Below, piece by piece: positions 16,307-25,404 of a stretch of DNA of 64,000 bases. The DNA is from SZAS-79 sp964599095 (GTDB lineage Bacteria; Pseudomonadota; Gammaproteobacteria; Burkholderiales; SG8-39): contig CAZREB010000002.1 in NCBI GenBank assembly GCA_964599095.1, positions 186,001 through 250,000 on the forward strand. The letters run 5' to 3'. The notes under the pieces were generated by a model that did no database searches, was not told where the DNA came from, and was given only the letters and a program-made list of their open reading frames with translations. Position 1 is the first letter of the stretch. Each line of letters begins with the position of its first letter. Both the position numbers and the translations under genes were made by a program.

Positions 16307-17905
16307 TCACATCTCCGCCGGCCCGGAGTGCCCGCCGCCGAAACCGGTCGCCGGTCGCGCCACCCACACCAGCGCCGCCATCGCCACGAACAGCGCCGCC
16401 GACATGTAGAACAGGTCGTTGGTGCCCATCATGCGCGCCTGGGCGTCGATCATCCGCTCGAGCTGCCCGAGCGCCTGCTCCGGGGACAAGCCCGACGCCT
16501 GCAATGCGCTCAACGCCGCGCCCGCCTGCGGGTCGTACGGCGTCACGTGCTCGACCAGTTGCGCGCGATGCAACGCGGTGCGGTCGTCCCACAGCGTGAC
16601 GCCGGCCGAGGCGCCGAACGCGCCGAAGGTGAAGCGCATGAAATTGTTCAGGCCGGTCGCGGCGGGAATCCGCTCCTTGGGCAATCCGGACAACGCGAGC
16701 GCGGTCAGCGGCAGGAAGAACATCACGTTGGCGGCGCCCTGCAGGAAAGTCGGCAGCGCGATCGTCCAGACATCCGCATCGAGCGCAAAGCGCGAGCGCA
16801 ACCACGAGATGAAGCCGAACAGGACGAACCCGCAGCTCGCGATCACGCGCACGTCGCTCCGCTGGATGCTGCGCCCGATCAGCGGGGCGAGCAGCATCGC
16901 GAGCAGGCCGAACGGCATCATCATCAGCCCGGCCCAGGTCTGCGTGTAGCCCATCAGCGTCTGCAGCCACAGCGGCAGGATCACCGAGGTGCCGAAGAAC
17001 ACCGCGTAGCCGACCGACAGCGTAAGCGTGGCGCTCCAGTAGTTGCGCACGGCAAACAGGCGCACGTCCACGATCGGGTGGTCGTTGTCCAGCAGCTCCC
17101 AGGCCAGGAAGACGACGAATCCCGCGGCCGCAATGCAGCCGAGCGCCACGATCTCGGGCGAGTTGAACCAGTCGAGTTCCTTGCCCTTGTCGAGCATGAT
17201 CTGCAGCGAAGCGACCCAGACCACGAGCAGCACCAGCCCGGTCACGTCGACCGGCACCTTGCGCGTCGGCGATTCGCGGGTACGGTAGATCTGCCAGGTG
17301 ATCGCCGCGGCCAGCAGCCCGACGGGGATGTTGATGTAGAAGATCCACGGCCATGAGGCCTCTTCCGAGATCCAGCCGCCGATCAGCGGCCCGGTGATCG
17401 GCGCGACCAGCGCGGTCATCGACCACAGCGCGAGCGCGAACCCGGCCCGCTCCCTCGGGAAAGTGGTCAGCAGCAACGCCTGCGACAGCGGCACCATCGG
17501 GCCGGCCACCAGGCCCTGCAGCACGCGGCACGCGATCAGCGCCTCGATGTTCGGCGCAAGCGCGCACAGCCACGAAGCGCAGGAGAACAGCAGGATGGAG
17601 GTGACGATCAACCGCACCTGCCCGAATCGCGTCGTCATCCACCCGGTCAGCGGCATCGCGATCGCATTGGCCACCGCGTAGGAGGTGATGATCCACGTGC
17701 CCTGCGTCGGGCTGACGCCGAGGTCGCCGGCGATGGTCGGGATCGACACGTTGGCCACGGTCACGTCGAGCACCGTCATGAAAGTGGCGGCCGACAGCAC
17801 GATCGCGCCGACCATGCGCTCGACACCTTCGAGCGGCGGCAGTTCGGACGACGGCGCGGCAGGCGACGCGCCCGGTGCGGCGTCGGCGTCGGCGACTGCG
17901 CTCAT
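16307..17905 (-). CDS. emrB: DHA2-family multidrug MFS transporter, EmrB-like
   Basis: A 532-residue proton-driven exporter with about 14 membrane segments. The DHA2 hallmarks are FMTVLDVTVANVSIPTIAGDL (motif D1, residues about 42-62), GWMTTRFGQVR (motif A), and a central SEEASWPWIFYINIPVGLL. It works with the membrane-fusion protein and outer-membrane factor encoded just upstream to expel hydrophobic drugs or uncouplers across both membranes. It starts 25 bases after the emrA stop and is the last gene of the operon. It converges with the restriction-modification island. Confidence 0.92.
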   Translation of the reverse strand: MSAVADADAAPGASPAAPSSELPPLEGVERMVGAIVLSAATFMTVLDVTVANVSIPTIAGDLGVSPTQGTWIITSYAVANAIAMPLTGWMTTRFGQVRLIVTSILLFSCASWLCALAPNIEALIACRVLQGLVAGPMVPLSQALLLTTFPRERAGFALALWSMTALVAPITGPLIGGWISEEASWPWIFYINIPVGLLAAAITWQIYRTRESPTRKVPVDVTGLVLLVVWVASLQIMLDKGKELDWFNSPEIVALGCIAAAGFVVFLAWELLDNDHPIVDVRLFAVRNYWSATLTLSVGYAVFFGTSVILPLWLQTLMGYTQTWAGLMMMPFGLLAMLLAPLIGRSIQRSDVRVIASCGFVLFGFISWLRSRFALDADVWTIALPTFLQGAANVMFFLPLTALALSGLPKERIPAATGLNNFMRFTFGAFGASAGVTLWDDRTALHRAQLVEHVTPYDPQAGAALSALQASGLSPEQALGQLERMIDAQARMMGTNDLFYMSAALFVAMAALVWVARPATGFGGGHSGPAEM

Positions 17906-17930
17906 GGCGGGACTGCGGGGCGGGCCGTGC

Positions 17931-19076
17931 TCACCGCCGGCCTGCGCCGAGGTTCGCCGCGACGATCGCCCGCACCCGCGCTTCGGCGTCCTCGGTTTCC
18001 TTCGCCACCGCGGCCGGCACCCATGCCTGCGTCGTGCGCGGCGCAGCGGCCAGCTGCAGGCCGCCGGTGTCGCGGATTTCCACGTCTGCGCGCATCGAAA
18101 GCCCGATCAGCAACGGGTGCGCCTTGAGCTGCGCCGGTTCCAGCTCGATCCGCACCGGCAGCCGCTGCACGACCTTGATCCAGTTGCCGGTCGCGTTCTG
18201 CGGCGGCAGCAGCGCAAAGGCGCCGCCGGTGCCGGCCGAAAGACCCGCGACCTTGCCGCGGTATTCGATGCGGTCGCCGTAGAGGTCGGCGTGAAGCCGC
18301 ACGGGTTGCCCGATGCGCATGTCGCGCAGCTGGATTTCCTTGAAGTTCGCGTCGACCCAGACCCCGTCGAGCGGCACCACGGCCATCAGCAGCGCACCGG
18401 GCGCCACCCGCTGGCCGACCTGCACCGTCCGCCTTGCGACATACCCGGTGACCGGCGCAACGATCGTCGTCCTGTGCAGGGCGAGGAAGGCGTCGCGCAC
18501 CCGCGCGGCGGCGGCCGCGACGGCCGGATGCTTCGCTACCGCAGTGCCCTCGGTGCGCACCCTGTTCGTGGCCAGGTCCTCGCGCGCCGCGGTCAGTGCT
18601 GCGCGCGCCGACTCGACCGCATTGCGCGCATGCTCGACGTCCTCTTTGGAGACTGCGCCGGTCGACGCCAGCGGGCTGCGCCTCGCGAGATCCTCCTCGG
18701 CCTTGGCCAGTTCGCTGGCGCGCTGCGCCTGCAGCGCCTCGAGCGTTGCGTTCCGCGCGTACAGCGTGCGCACTTCGCGCACCGCCTCGGCAAGCTGCGC
18801 CTCGGCCTGGCCGAGCGCGACCTGCGCGTCGCTCGGGTCGAGCCGCACCAGCACCTGCCCGGCCTGCACCCGGTCGGTGTCCTCGGCGCCGATCGCCACG
18901 ACGGTGCCCGCGACCTGCGGCGTGACCTGCACGACGTGGCCGGCCACATAGGCGTTGTCGGTGTTCTCGTGCCAGCGGCCGGCGAGGTTCCACCAGGCGG
19001 CCCAGCCCGCCCCGGCCGCCACGAAGACGAAGAGAAGAAGAAACAGCACGCCGCGGCGGCGTCCCTTAGCGGCCAC
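17931..19076 (-). CDS. emrA: HlyD-family membrane-fusion protein, EmrA-like
   Basis: A 381-residue periplasmic adaptor with one N-terminal anchor (GVLFLLLFVFVAAGAGWAAW). The lipoyl half-motifs are ENTDNAYVAGHVVQVTPQVAGTV and IVAPVTGYVARR, and a helical hairpin rich in Ala, Glu and Arg lies between them (about residues 85-180). It bridges the EmrB transporter and the NodT-type channel. Its start overlaps the nodT stop by 11 bases, indicating coupled translation. Confidence 0.92.
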   Translation of the reverse strand: MAAKGRRRGVLFLLLFVFVAAGAGWAAWWNLAGRWHENTDNAYVAGHVVQVTPQVAGTVVAIGAEDTDRVQAGQVLVRLDPSDAQVALGQAEAQLAEAVREVRTLYARNATLEALQAQRASELAKAEEDLARRSPLASTGAVSKEDVEHARNAVESARAALTAAREDLATNRVRTEGTAVAKHPAVAAAAARVRDAFLALHRTTIVAPVTGYVARRTVQVGQRVAPGALLMAVVPLDGVWVDANFKEIQLRDMRIGQPVRLHADLYGDRIEYRGKVAGLSAGTGGAFALLPPQNATGNWIKVVQRLPVRIELEPAQLKAHPLLIGLSMRADVEIRDTGGLQLAAAPRTTQAWVPAAVAKETEDAEARVRAIVAANLGAGRR

Positions 19077-20505
19077 CGGGACCGTCCTTGTAACCGCCGC
19101 CGAGCGCCCGATAGAGGTTCACTTCGGCCTGCAACGCGCGCGCGCGCAGGTCGGCATCGGCGCGCTGCAGGCCGTAGAGCGGCGCCTCCGCATCGAGCAC
19201 TTCGAGGTAGTTCGCGATGCCGGCGCGATAGCGATCCTCGGCGAGCCGACGGGAGCGATCGGTGGCCTCGAGCACGCCGGCGCGCTCCCGGCGCTCGGCC
19301 TCCAGCGCGCGGCGCGCCTGCACCTGGTCGGCGACTTCGCGCACCGCGTCGATCAGCAACTCGTTGTAGCGCGCGACGGCGAGGTCGTAGTCGGCCTCGC
19401 GGCCGCGCAATGCCGCCTGCAGGTTGCCTGCGGAGAAGAGCGGCAGCCGGATTGCAGGCCCGGTCCCGGCGATCATGCTGCCGGCGGCGAGCAGCCGGTC
19501 GAGGCCGAGCGACGCGGCGCCGGCAAAGGCGACCAGGTTGACGTTCGGCAGGAAGCGCAGTCGGGCGACCTCGATCTCGCGCGTCGCGGCCTCCGCGCGC
19601 CAGCGAGCCGCGGCCAGGTCCGGGCGGCGGCCCAGCAGGTCGAGCGGCAGGTTGTCCGGGAGCGCGTGCGCGGTTGAATCGGCGACCGCGGGTGCGACTG
19701 CAGGCCCGATCCGCAACCCCCTGTCCGGTCCCTGCCCGGCCAGCGCGGCCAGCTGGTTGCGCGCAAGCGCGATCGCCGCATCGAGCTGCGCGATCCCCGC
19801 GCGCAGTTCAGGCGGCGCCGCCTCGGCGCGGGTGACGGCGGCTTCGGTGTCGAGGCCGGCGGCGAATCGCTGGCGCGTCAGCGCTATCCTCTTTGCCGCC
19901 TGCCCAAGCTCGCGATCGGAAATCGCGCGCAGCGCGAAGAGGCTCTGCAGCTGGAAATAGGCACGCGCCACCGCCGATGAAAGCGACAGCCGCGCGGCAT
20001 AGGCATCCGCATCCGCGGCCGAAACCGAGGCGCGCGCCGAGGCGATCGCGGCATCGTAGCGCCCGGCGTAGTCGATTTCGTATGAGAAGTCGACCGCGAG
20101 CCGGTCGGTGGTGCGCGTGGTGCCCGCAACCGGCGGCGGCACGGTGCCGCTCAGGCTGAATCGCTGGCGCGTCAGGTCGAAGCCACCGGTCACGCCGGGC
20201 GACGCGCTCGCGAGCGCCGCGTCGACGAGTGCGCGGGCCTGCGCGATGCGCGCCTGCGCGACCCGCAAGGCCGGGCTGCCGGCGAGCGCCTCGCCGATCA
20301 GGCCGTCGAGCTGCGCATCGCCGAACACCGTCCACCACTGCCCGCCGGGCCATTCGCCCGCAGGTGCGGCGCCCAGGGTGCGGGAGGCGGCGAGCGTGCC
20401 GGCGTCAATCGACTGTTCGGCCGGCGACGATCGCTCGTGCGGCGAGACGCACCCCGCGAGGATCGCGCAGGCCGCTACGAGCCCGGCCAGCCGGTCACTC
20501 CGCAT
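19066..20505 (-). CDS. NodT-family outer-membrane efflux lipoprotein
   Basis: A 479-residue TolC-like channel. It has a lipoprotein signal peptide with lipobox LAGC (LVAACAILAGCVSP). Two repeated helical efflux domains follow, with the conserved PEWPGGQWWTVFGDAQLDGLI-like start (here AGEWPGGQWW) and the second-repeat pattern RRPDLAAARWRAEAA. It forms the exit duct for the EmrAB-type pump. It overlaps marR by 11 bases at the front and emrA by 11 at the end. Confidence 0.92.
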   Translation of the reverse strand: MRSDRLAGLVAACAILAGCVSPHERSSPAEQSIDAGTLAASRTLGAAPAGEWPGGQWWTVFGDAQLDGLIGEALAGSPALRVAQARIAQARALVDAALASASPGVTGGFDLTRQRFSLSGTVPPPVAGTTRTTDRLAVDFSYEIDYAGRYDAAIASARASVSAADADAYAARLSLSSAVARAYFQLQSLFALRAISDRELGQAAKRIALTRQRFAAGLDTEAAVTRAEAAPPELRAGIAQLDAAIALARNQLAALAGQGPDRGLRIGPAVAPAVADSTAHALPDNLPLDLLGRRPDLAAARWRAEAATREIEVARLRFLPNVNLVAFAGAASLGLDRLLAAGSMIAGTGPAIRLPLFSAGNLQAALRGREADYDLAVARYNELLIDAVREVADQVQARRALEAERRERAGVLEATDRSRRLAEDRYRAGIANYLEVLDAEAPLYGLQRADADLRARALQAEVNLYRALGGGYKDGPGGR

Positions 20506-20938
20506 TCGCGAGCATCCGCGCGAGCAGGCCCTTCAGCCGGTCGAGCTCGGCGCGCGAGAAGCCCTTGAGCAGCCCGTTCAGGGTTCGGGCCGCGACCTCC
20601 GGCAGGCGCTCGGTGAGCTTCCTGCCCTTGGCGGTCAGCTCGAGCAGCATCGCGCGGCGGTCCTCCGAGTCGCGCACCCGGCGCAACAGGCCTTTCTTGA
20701 CCAGCCGGTCGATCATGCGCGTCATCGACCCGGTGTCGTAGCTGTAGTCGCGGGCGATGTCGGCCGCGCGGTTGCCGCGGCCGTGCGCAATGTAGATCAG
20801 GATCGCGGCCTGCGCCGAAGACACGCCCCACGGCGCGACCTCGCGGTCCACGGTGGCGAACAGGGCCGAGCGCAGGCGCGTGATCATGAACCCCACGCTG
20901 TCCTCGACGCGGTACGTCTCCGCCCGATAGAGCCCCAT
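20495..20938 (-). CDS. MarR-family transcriptional regulator of the efflux operon
   Basis: A 147-residue winged-helix regulator. The recognition region is NRAADIARDYSYDTGSMTRMIDRLVKKGLLRRVRD-like (residues about 54-88; the wing is DSEDRRAMLLELTAKG). MarR/EmrR proteins repress efflux genes and release DNA on binding phenolic or hydrophobic compounds. Being first in the operon and preceded by tandem inverted repeats, it most likely autorepresses marR-nodT-emrA-emrB. Confidence 0.92.
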   Translation of the reverse strand: MGLYRAETYRVEDSVGFMITRLRSALFATVDREVAPWGVSSAQAAILIYIAHGRGNRAADIARDYSYDTGSMTRMIDRLVKKGLLRRVRDSEDRRAMLLELTAKGRKLTERLPEVAARTLNGLLKGFSRAELDRLKGLLARMLANAE

Positions 20939-20951
20939 ACCCTTCCCGATT

Positions 20952-20992
20952 TAGCTGCCGAAGCAGCTAAATTGCCTGCCGAAGCAGCTAAT
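20952..20992. promoter_or_regulatory. Tandem MarR-type operator
   Basis: A near-perfect palindrome TTAGCTGC-CGAA-GCAGCTAA (20952-20971) is followed by a second copy of CTGCCGAAGCAGCTAA (20977-20992). The repeat period is 21 bases, two helical turns. It lies 14-54 bases upstream of the marR ATG, where a repressor would cover the promoter. Confidence 0.65.
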
Positions 20993-21005
20993 GTCAAATA
21001 CAGGG

Positions 21006-22079
21006 CTAACGCTGGTCGAAGTCGAGGACGACTTTGGGAGTCACCGGGTGCGACTGGCAGGTGAGGCGGTAGCCTGCGGCGATTTCGGCGGGCTCCAGGG
21101 TGTAGTTGGCGTCCATGCGCACTTCGCCTTCCACCAGCCGCGCCCGGCAGGTGCAGCAGACGCCCGCCTTGCAGGCATAGGGCAGGTCGGCGCCGGCCTT
21201 GAGCGCGGCATCGAGGACGCTCGGGCCGTCTTCGGGCAGGTCGAGGCCGTACCGCAGGCCGTCGACGATGACGGTCACGTTCGCCGGGCGGCCGACGGGC
21301 TCCGTCCTGCCGCGGGCCTGTGCCCCGGCCGGCGGCGCGCCGAACCGCTCGAGGTGGATCCTTGTGGCCGGCACGCCGCGCGCCTGGAGCACCGCCTTGA
21401 GTTCGTCGCCCATCGAAGCCGGCCCGCAGATGAAGGCTTCGTCGATCGATTCCGGCGGGATCAGCGTGTCGAGGAACCGCGCGACCCTGGCCCCATCCAC
21501 CCGCCCGTTGAAGAGGTCCGCCGCCTGCACGTCGCGCGAGAACACGTGGTAGAGCGCGACGCGCGCCATGTACCGGTCCTTGAGGTCCTCGAGGGCCTCG
21601 TTGAAGATCACCGACGCGAGCGTGCGGTTGCCGTAGACCAGCGTGAAGCGCGAGCGCGGCTCGCGTGCGAGGATCGTCCGCGCGAGCGAGAGCACCGGCG
21701 TGATGCCGCTGCCGGCCGCGAACGCCACGTAGTGCCGCGCCTTGGCCGGGTCCAGCGGCACGAAGAATCGCCCCTCGGGCGGCATGACCTCGAGCGTCAT
21801 GCCGGGGGCGAGCTGCCGGTTCGCCCAGGTCGAGAACTGCCCCTGCGGCACTTCCTTCACCGCGATGCGCAGCTCGCCGTCGTCCAGGCCCGAGCAGATC
21901 GAGTACGAGCGCCGGACCTCGGTGCCGCCGATCTCGCGGCGCACGTTGAGGTACTGGCCCTGCGTGAAGCGGAACTGCTCGGCGAGTGCCGGCGGCACTT
22001 CGAGCGCGAGCGACACGCACTCGCCGGTTTCGCGCCTGACGTCGGCCACGCGCAGCGCATGGAAATGGGGGGTGCTCAA
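21006..22079 (-). CDS. paaE: Phenylacetyl-CoA epoxidase reductase subunit PaaE
   Basis: A 357-residue reductase that passes electrons from NADPH to the PaaA diiron centre. It has an FAD-binding domain (RRSYSICSG), an NAD-binding domain (AAGSGITPVLSL) and a C-terminal plant-type 2Fe-2S domain with CKAGVCCTCRARL. The start is TTG 22079 (relatives begin M-S-x-x-F-H-x-L-x-V), 10 bases after the paaD stop. It is the last gene of paaABCDE. Confidence 0.93.
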   Translation of the reverse strand: MSTPHFHALRVADVRRETGECVSLALEVPPALAEQFRFTQGQYLNVRREIGGTEVRRSYSICSGLDDGELRIAVKEVPQGQFSTWANRQLAPGMTLEVMPPEGRFFVPLDPAKARHYVAFAAGSGITPVLSLARTILAREPRSRFTLVYGNRTLASVIFNEALEDLKDRYMARVALYHVFSRDVQAADLFNGRVDGARVARFLDTLIPPESIDEAFICGPASMGDELKAVLQARGVPATRIHLERFGAPPAGAQARGRTEPVGRPANVTVIVDGLRYGLDLPEDGPSVLDAALKAGADLPYACKAGVCCTCRARLVEGEVRMDANYTLEPAEIAAGYRLTCQSHPVTPKVVLDFDQR

Positions 22080-22089
22080 GGCAGGCCGC

Positions 22090-22569
22090 TCACAGGGGCT
22101 TGAAATAATCGAACGGCTCGCGGCAGTCGATGCAGCGGTACATCGCCTTGCAGGCCGTGGAGCCGAATTCGGACAGCCGCTCGGTGTTCTCCGAGCCGCA
22201 TTGCGGGCAGTTGATCCCGCGCGCGAAGAGGTGGATGCGATGGGCATCGGTGCCCTGCACGCGCCGGGGAGGCACGATGCCGTAGCCGCGCAGGCGCTCC
22301 TTCGCCTCGTCGGTCATCCAGTCGGTGGTCCAGGCGGGCGAGAGCTGCTGCGTCACCTCGACGTCGCGGTAGCCGGACTCGCGCAGCCGCGCGCCGATGT
22401 CTTCCTCGATCGCGTGCATCGCGGGGCACCCGGAATAGGTCGGCGTGATCGCCACCCGCACGCTCGCCCCGGTGACCGTGACGTCGCGCACGATGCCGAG
22501 CTCGACGATGTTGATCACCGGGATTTCGGGATCGGGAATGCCGCGCAGCACTTCCCAGGCGTCTACCAT
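22090..22569 (-). CDS. paaD: Phenylacetate pathway protein PaaD
   Basis: A 159-residue DUF59/MIP18-type protein needed to mature the epoxidase, probably in iron-sulfur cluster delivery. The N-terminal domain contains IPDPEIPVINIVELGIVRDV and TYSGCPAMHAIEEDI. A C-terminal zinc-ribbon-like region carries CPQCGSENT and CIDCREPFDYFKP. It sits 16 bases after paaC. Confidence 0.93.
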   Translation of the reverse strand: MVDAWEVLRGIPDPEIPVINIVELGIVRDVTVTGASVRVAITPTYSGCPAMHAIEEDIGARLRESGYRDVEVTQQLSPAWTTDWMTDEAKERLRGYGIVPPRRVQGTDAHRIHLFARGINCPQCGSENTERLSEFGSTACKAMYRCIDCREPFDYFKPL

Positions 22570-22585
22570 GCGGGCATCGCCGTGC

Positions 22586-23338
22586 TCACCACCTGGCGTT
22601 CGGGTGCGTGCGCGGCAGGACCTGCATCTCGGCCAGCAGGTAGGACAGGTGCTCGCTGTGCAGGCCGAGCTTTCCGTGCGATACGTACTTCACCCCGGCG
22701 GGGATCTCCAGCGTGGCTTCGCCTATCACCGTCGAGACTTCCGCCAGCCAGGCCGGCCGCAGCCCGGCGGCGTCGAAGCCGACGCGCGAGTCCGCCATTG
22801 CGCGGTCCACCGGGTCGGTCTCGAAGAATTCCGGCGTATACCGCCATTGCGCCTCGAGCGCCGCCTGCATGCGCGCGTGCGACTCGCCGGTGCCGTCCCC
22901 CAGCCGCACCAGCCAGTCGCCGCTGTGGTGCCGGTGGTATTGCGCCTCCTTCCTCGACTTCGCCGCGATCGCCGCGATGTCCGAGTCGGCGGACCGGCTG
23001 AGCGCATCGAGCGCAAGGCAATGCCAGGTGTCGAACAGGAAACGCCGCACTATCGTGAATGCGTAGTCGCCGTTCGGCAGTTCGAGCAGCGTGAAATTGC
23101 GGAACTCGGCCTGGTCGCGGTGATAGGCGAGCCCGTCCTCGTCGCGGCCCTTGCCTTCGAGCCTGCCGGCGAGCGTCAGCCAGAGGCGCGCCTGGCCGAT
23201 CAGGTCGAGCGAAATGTTGGCCGAGGCGACGTCCTCCTCGAGCACCGGCGCGTGCCCCAGCCACTCGGCGAGCCGCTGGCCGAGCACCAGCGCGTTGTCG
23301 CCGAAGCGAAGCACGTATTCGATCCCGCCGTCCATCAC
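22586..23338 (-). CDS. paaC: Phenylacetyl-CoA epoxidase structural subunit PaaC
   Basis: A 250-residue ferritin-like helical subunit, a non-catalytic paralogue that pairs with PaaA to form the oxygenase core. Features include LRFGDNALVLGQRLAEWLGHAP and SRKEAQYHRHHSGDWLVRLGDG. The start codon overlaps the end of paaB by 4 bases, fitting fixed stoichiometry. Confidence 0.93.
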   Translation of the reverse strand: MMDGGIEYVLRFGDNALVLGQRLAEWLGHAPVLEEDVASANISLDLIGQARLWLTLAGRLEGKGRDEDGLAYHRDQAEFRNFTLLELPNGDYAFTIVRRFLFDTWHCLALDALSRSADSDIAAIAAKSRKEAQYHRHHSGDWLVRLGDGTGESHARMQAALEAQWRYTPEFFETDPVDRAMADSRVGFDAAGLRPAWLAEVSTVIGEATLEIPAGVKYVSHGKLGLHSEHLSYLLAEMQVLPRTHPNARW

Positions 23339-23655
23339 ATGTTTTTCACTTCATCAGGCAACTCATAGAACGTCGGATGCCTGAAAATCTTGTCGGCCAT
23401 CGGGTCGACGAACGATTCGCGGTCGCCGGGATCGGATGCGGTGATCGCGTTCGAGGGCACGACCCAGATCGACACGCCCTCGTTGCGCCGCGTATAGACG
23501 TCGCGTGCCATGCGGATCGCCTGCTTCGCATCGGCCGCATGCAGGCTGCCGCAGTGCTTGTGGTCGAGGCCCTGCTTGCTGCGGATGAACACTTCCCACA
23601 AAGGCCACTCCCGGGCGGCGGCGCCTGCTTCGCCCTGCTCACGGCCGGTGCTCAT
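23335..23655 (-). CDS. paaB: Phenylacetyl-CoA epoxidase subunit PaaB
   Basis: A 106-residue small subunit that bridges PaaAC heterodimers. The conserved parts are EWPLWEVFIRSKQGLDHKHCGSLHA-like text (residues about 16-40) and a C-terminal PMADKIFRHPTFYELPDEVKNM segment (split here, residues 85-106). I place the start at 23655 so that it overlaps paaA in an ATGA; the frame is open further upstream inside paaA. Confidence 0.92.
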   Translation of the reverse strand: MSTGREQGEAGAAAREWPLWEVFIRSKQGLDHKHCGSLHAADAKQAIRMARDVYTRRNEGVSIWVVPSNAITASDPGDRESFVDPMADKIFRHPTFYELPDEVKNM

Positions 23656-24656
23656 GCCGCCTCCCTGTGCTGGCGGGCTTTCTGCTTGTTCGCGTACGCA
23701 AGCGCCGCGTCCCGCACCCACTGACCGTCCTCGTAGGCTTTGACCCGCGCGGCAAGGCGTTCCCTGTTGCAGGGGCCGTCACCGTTGACCACCCGCCAGA
23801 AGTCCTCCCAATCGATCGGGCCGCAATCGTAGTGGCCGCGCGCCTCGTTCCATTTCAGCTTGTCGTCCGGGATCGTGAGCCCGAGCAATCCGGCCTGCGG
23901 GACGGTGGCGTCGATGAATTTCTGCCGCAGTTCGTCATTGGAGACGCGCTTGATCTTCCACCGGGCCGATTGCCCCGAGTGCACCGAATCGGCATCCGGC
24001 GGACCGAACATCGCGAGCACCGGCCACCACCAGCGATCGAGCGCGTCCTGCGCCATCGCCTTCTGTTCGGCGGTGCCTCTGGATAACGACAGCATGATGT
24101 CGAAGCCCTGGCGCTGGTGGAACGATTCTTCCTTGCAGACGCGGATCATCGCGCGGGCATACGGCCCGTACGAGCAGCGGCACAGCGGGATCTGGTTCAT
24201 GATCGCCGCGCCGTCCACCAGCCAGCCGATCGCGCCGACGTCGGCCCAGGTGAGGGTCGGGTAGTTGAAGATCGACGAGTACTTGGCACGTCCCGAATGC
24301 AGCGCGGCCATCATCTGGTCGCGCGACTGGCCGAGCGTCTCGGCCGCGCTGTAGAGGTACAGGCCGTGCCCGGCTTCGTCCTGCACCTTGGCGATCAGGA
24401 TCGCCTTCCTCTTCAGGCTCGGGGCGCGCGAAATCCAGTTGCCTTCGGGCAGCATCCCGATGATCTCGGAGTGCGCATGCTGCGAGATCTGGCGCAGCAG
24501 CGTCTTGCGATAGGCCTCGGGCATCCAGTCGCGCGGCTCGATCTTGCCTTCGGCGTCGACGACGGCCTGGAAGCGCTGCTCCTCGGGCCCGGCCACGCCG
24601 GCGGCTGCGACCTGGCCGCGCGATTCCGGGTGGGTATCCATGGACTGGGTATACAT
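23652..24656 (-). CDS. paaA: Phenylacetyl-CoA epoxidase catalytic subunit PaaA
   Basis: A 334-residue diiron monooxygenase that converts phenylacetyl-CoA to its ring-1,2-epoxide. Iron ligands are visible in VQDEAGHGLYLY and CKEESFHQRQG. The start ATG 24656 gives MYTQSMDTHPE, matching the family. The upstream part of the open frame is low-complexity shadow. It heads the operon paaABCDE. The rest of the pathway (paaK, G, Z, J) and its regulator are not in this window. Confidence 0.95.
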   Translation of the reverse strand: MYTQSMDTHPESRGQVAAAGVAGPEEQRFQAVVDAEGKIEPRDWMPEAYRKTLLRQISQHAHSEIIGMLPEGNWISRAPSLKRKAILIAKVQDEAGHGLYLYSAAETLGQSRDQMMAALHSGRAKYSSIFNYPTLTWADVGAIGWLVDGAAIMNQIPLCRCSYGPYARAMIRVCKEESFHQRQGFDIMLSLSRGTAEQKAMAQDALDRWWWPVLAMFGPPDADSVHSGQSARWKIKRVSNDELRQKFIDATVPQAGLLGLTIPDDKLKWNEARGHYDCGPIDWEDFWRVVNGDGPCNRERLAARVKAYEDGQWVRDAALAYANKQKARQHREAA

Positions 24657-24792
24657 GCGGCGCCTCGTTACGCCCGTAAAGCGGGAATTATACGAGGCGG
24701 GCCTCCCCGAAAATAAAATCCCGCCGGTGCCATCGGGATCCCGATGAAACAGGCGGGCGAACCGCGGGCCGCTTGTCGGCGGCCGGATCCGG

Positions 24793-25395
24793 CTACCGTG
24801 CGGCCGGACCTTGCGGAGGAGGAGGCGGTGGCGGGTAATAGCCCTGCGGCGGAGGCGGAGGCGGAGGCGCGTAGTTGGGCGGGGGCGGCGGCGCGTAATT
24901 CGGGGGCGGCGCCTGGTAATTCGGCGGCGGACCATACGCGGGCCGCACCGCGGCCGGCTGCCCTTCGAAGCGCCCGTACACCGGGATCTTGTTGCCTCGC
25001 GCGTACATGCACTGCTGGTAGCTGAAGTCGTAGCGCTGCTGCATCGAGCGCCCGGTCTGCGCGCCGGTGCCCGAGCCCGCGGCCGCACCGACGATGAGGC
25101 CGGTGCCGGCGCCGACGCCGGCGCCCTGGTGCCCGCCCATCATCGCGCCGGCCAGCGCACCCACGCCTGCGCCGACGGCCGCGCTCGCCACGCCGTTGTT
25201 GACTGCGGCATCGTTCGCGGTGGTGCCGAGTTGCGATTGTGCGTACTGCCTGCACTCGGCATCGTTGGCCCGGAATTCGTCGAAGCTCTTGCCGGTGCCG
25301 GGCAGCGCCATGACGCCCGGGCCGTTGGGCACGGTGGCGCAGGCGCCGAGCGCGAGCAGCGCAAGGAGCGGAGTAAGCCTCAGGGTCTTGTTCAT
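24793..25395 (-). CDS. Glycine-zipper lipoprotein with proline-rich C-terminus
   Basis: A 200-residue envelope protein. It has a lipoprotein signal with lipobox LGAC at residues 16-19. A glycine-zipper segment, rich in GxxxG repeats (VGAGVGALAGAMMGG; GAGVGAGTGLIVGAAAG), spans about 73-115. A tail from about 150 is composed of PPPNY/PPPP repeats. The glycine zipper may insert in or along the outer membrane, and the tail may extend through the cell wall space. The function is unknown. It is 9 bases downstream of another secreted protein gene. Confidence 0.8.
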   Translation of the reverse strand: MNKTLRLTPLLALLALGACATVPNGPGVMALPGTGKSFDEFRANDAECRQYAQSQLGTTANDAAVNNGVASAAVGAGVGALAGAMMGGHQGAGVGAGTGLIVGAAAGSGTGAQTGRSMQQRYDFSYQQCMYARGNKIPVYGRFEGQPAAVRPAYGPPPNYQAPPPNYAPPPPPNYAPPPPPPPQGYYPPPPPPPQGPAAR

Positions 25396-25404
25396 GGCGT
25401 CGTC

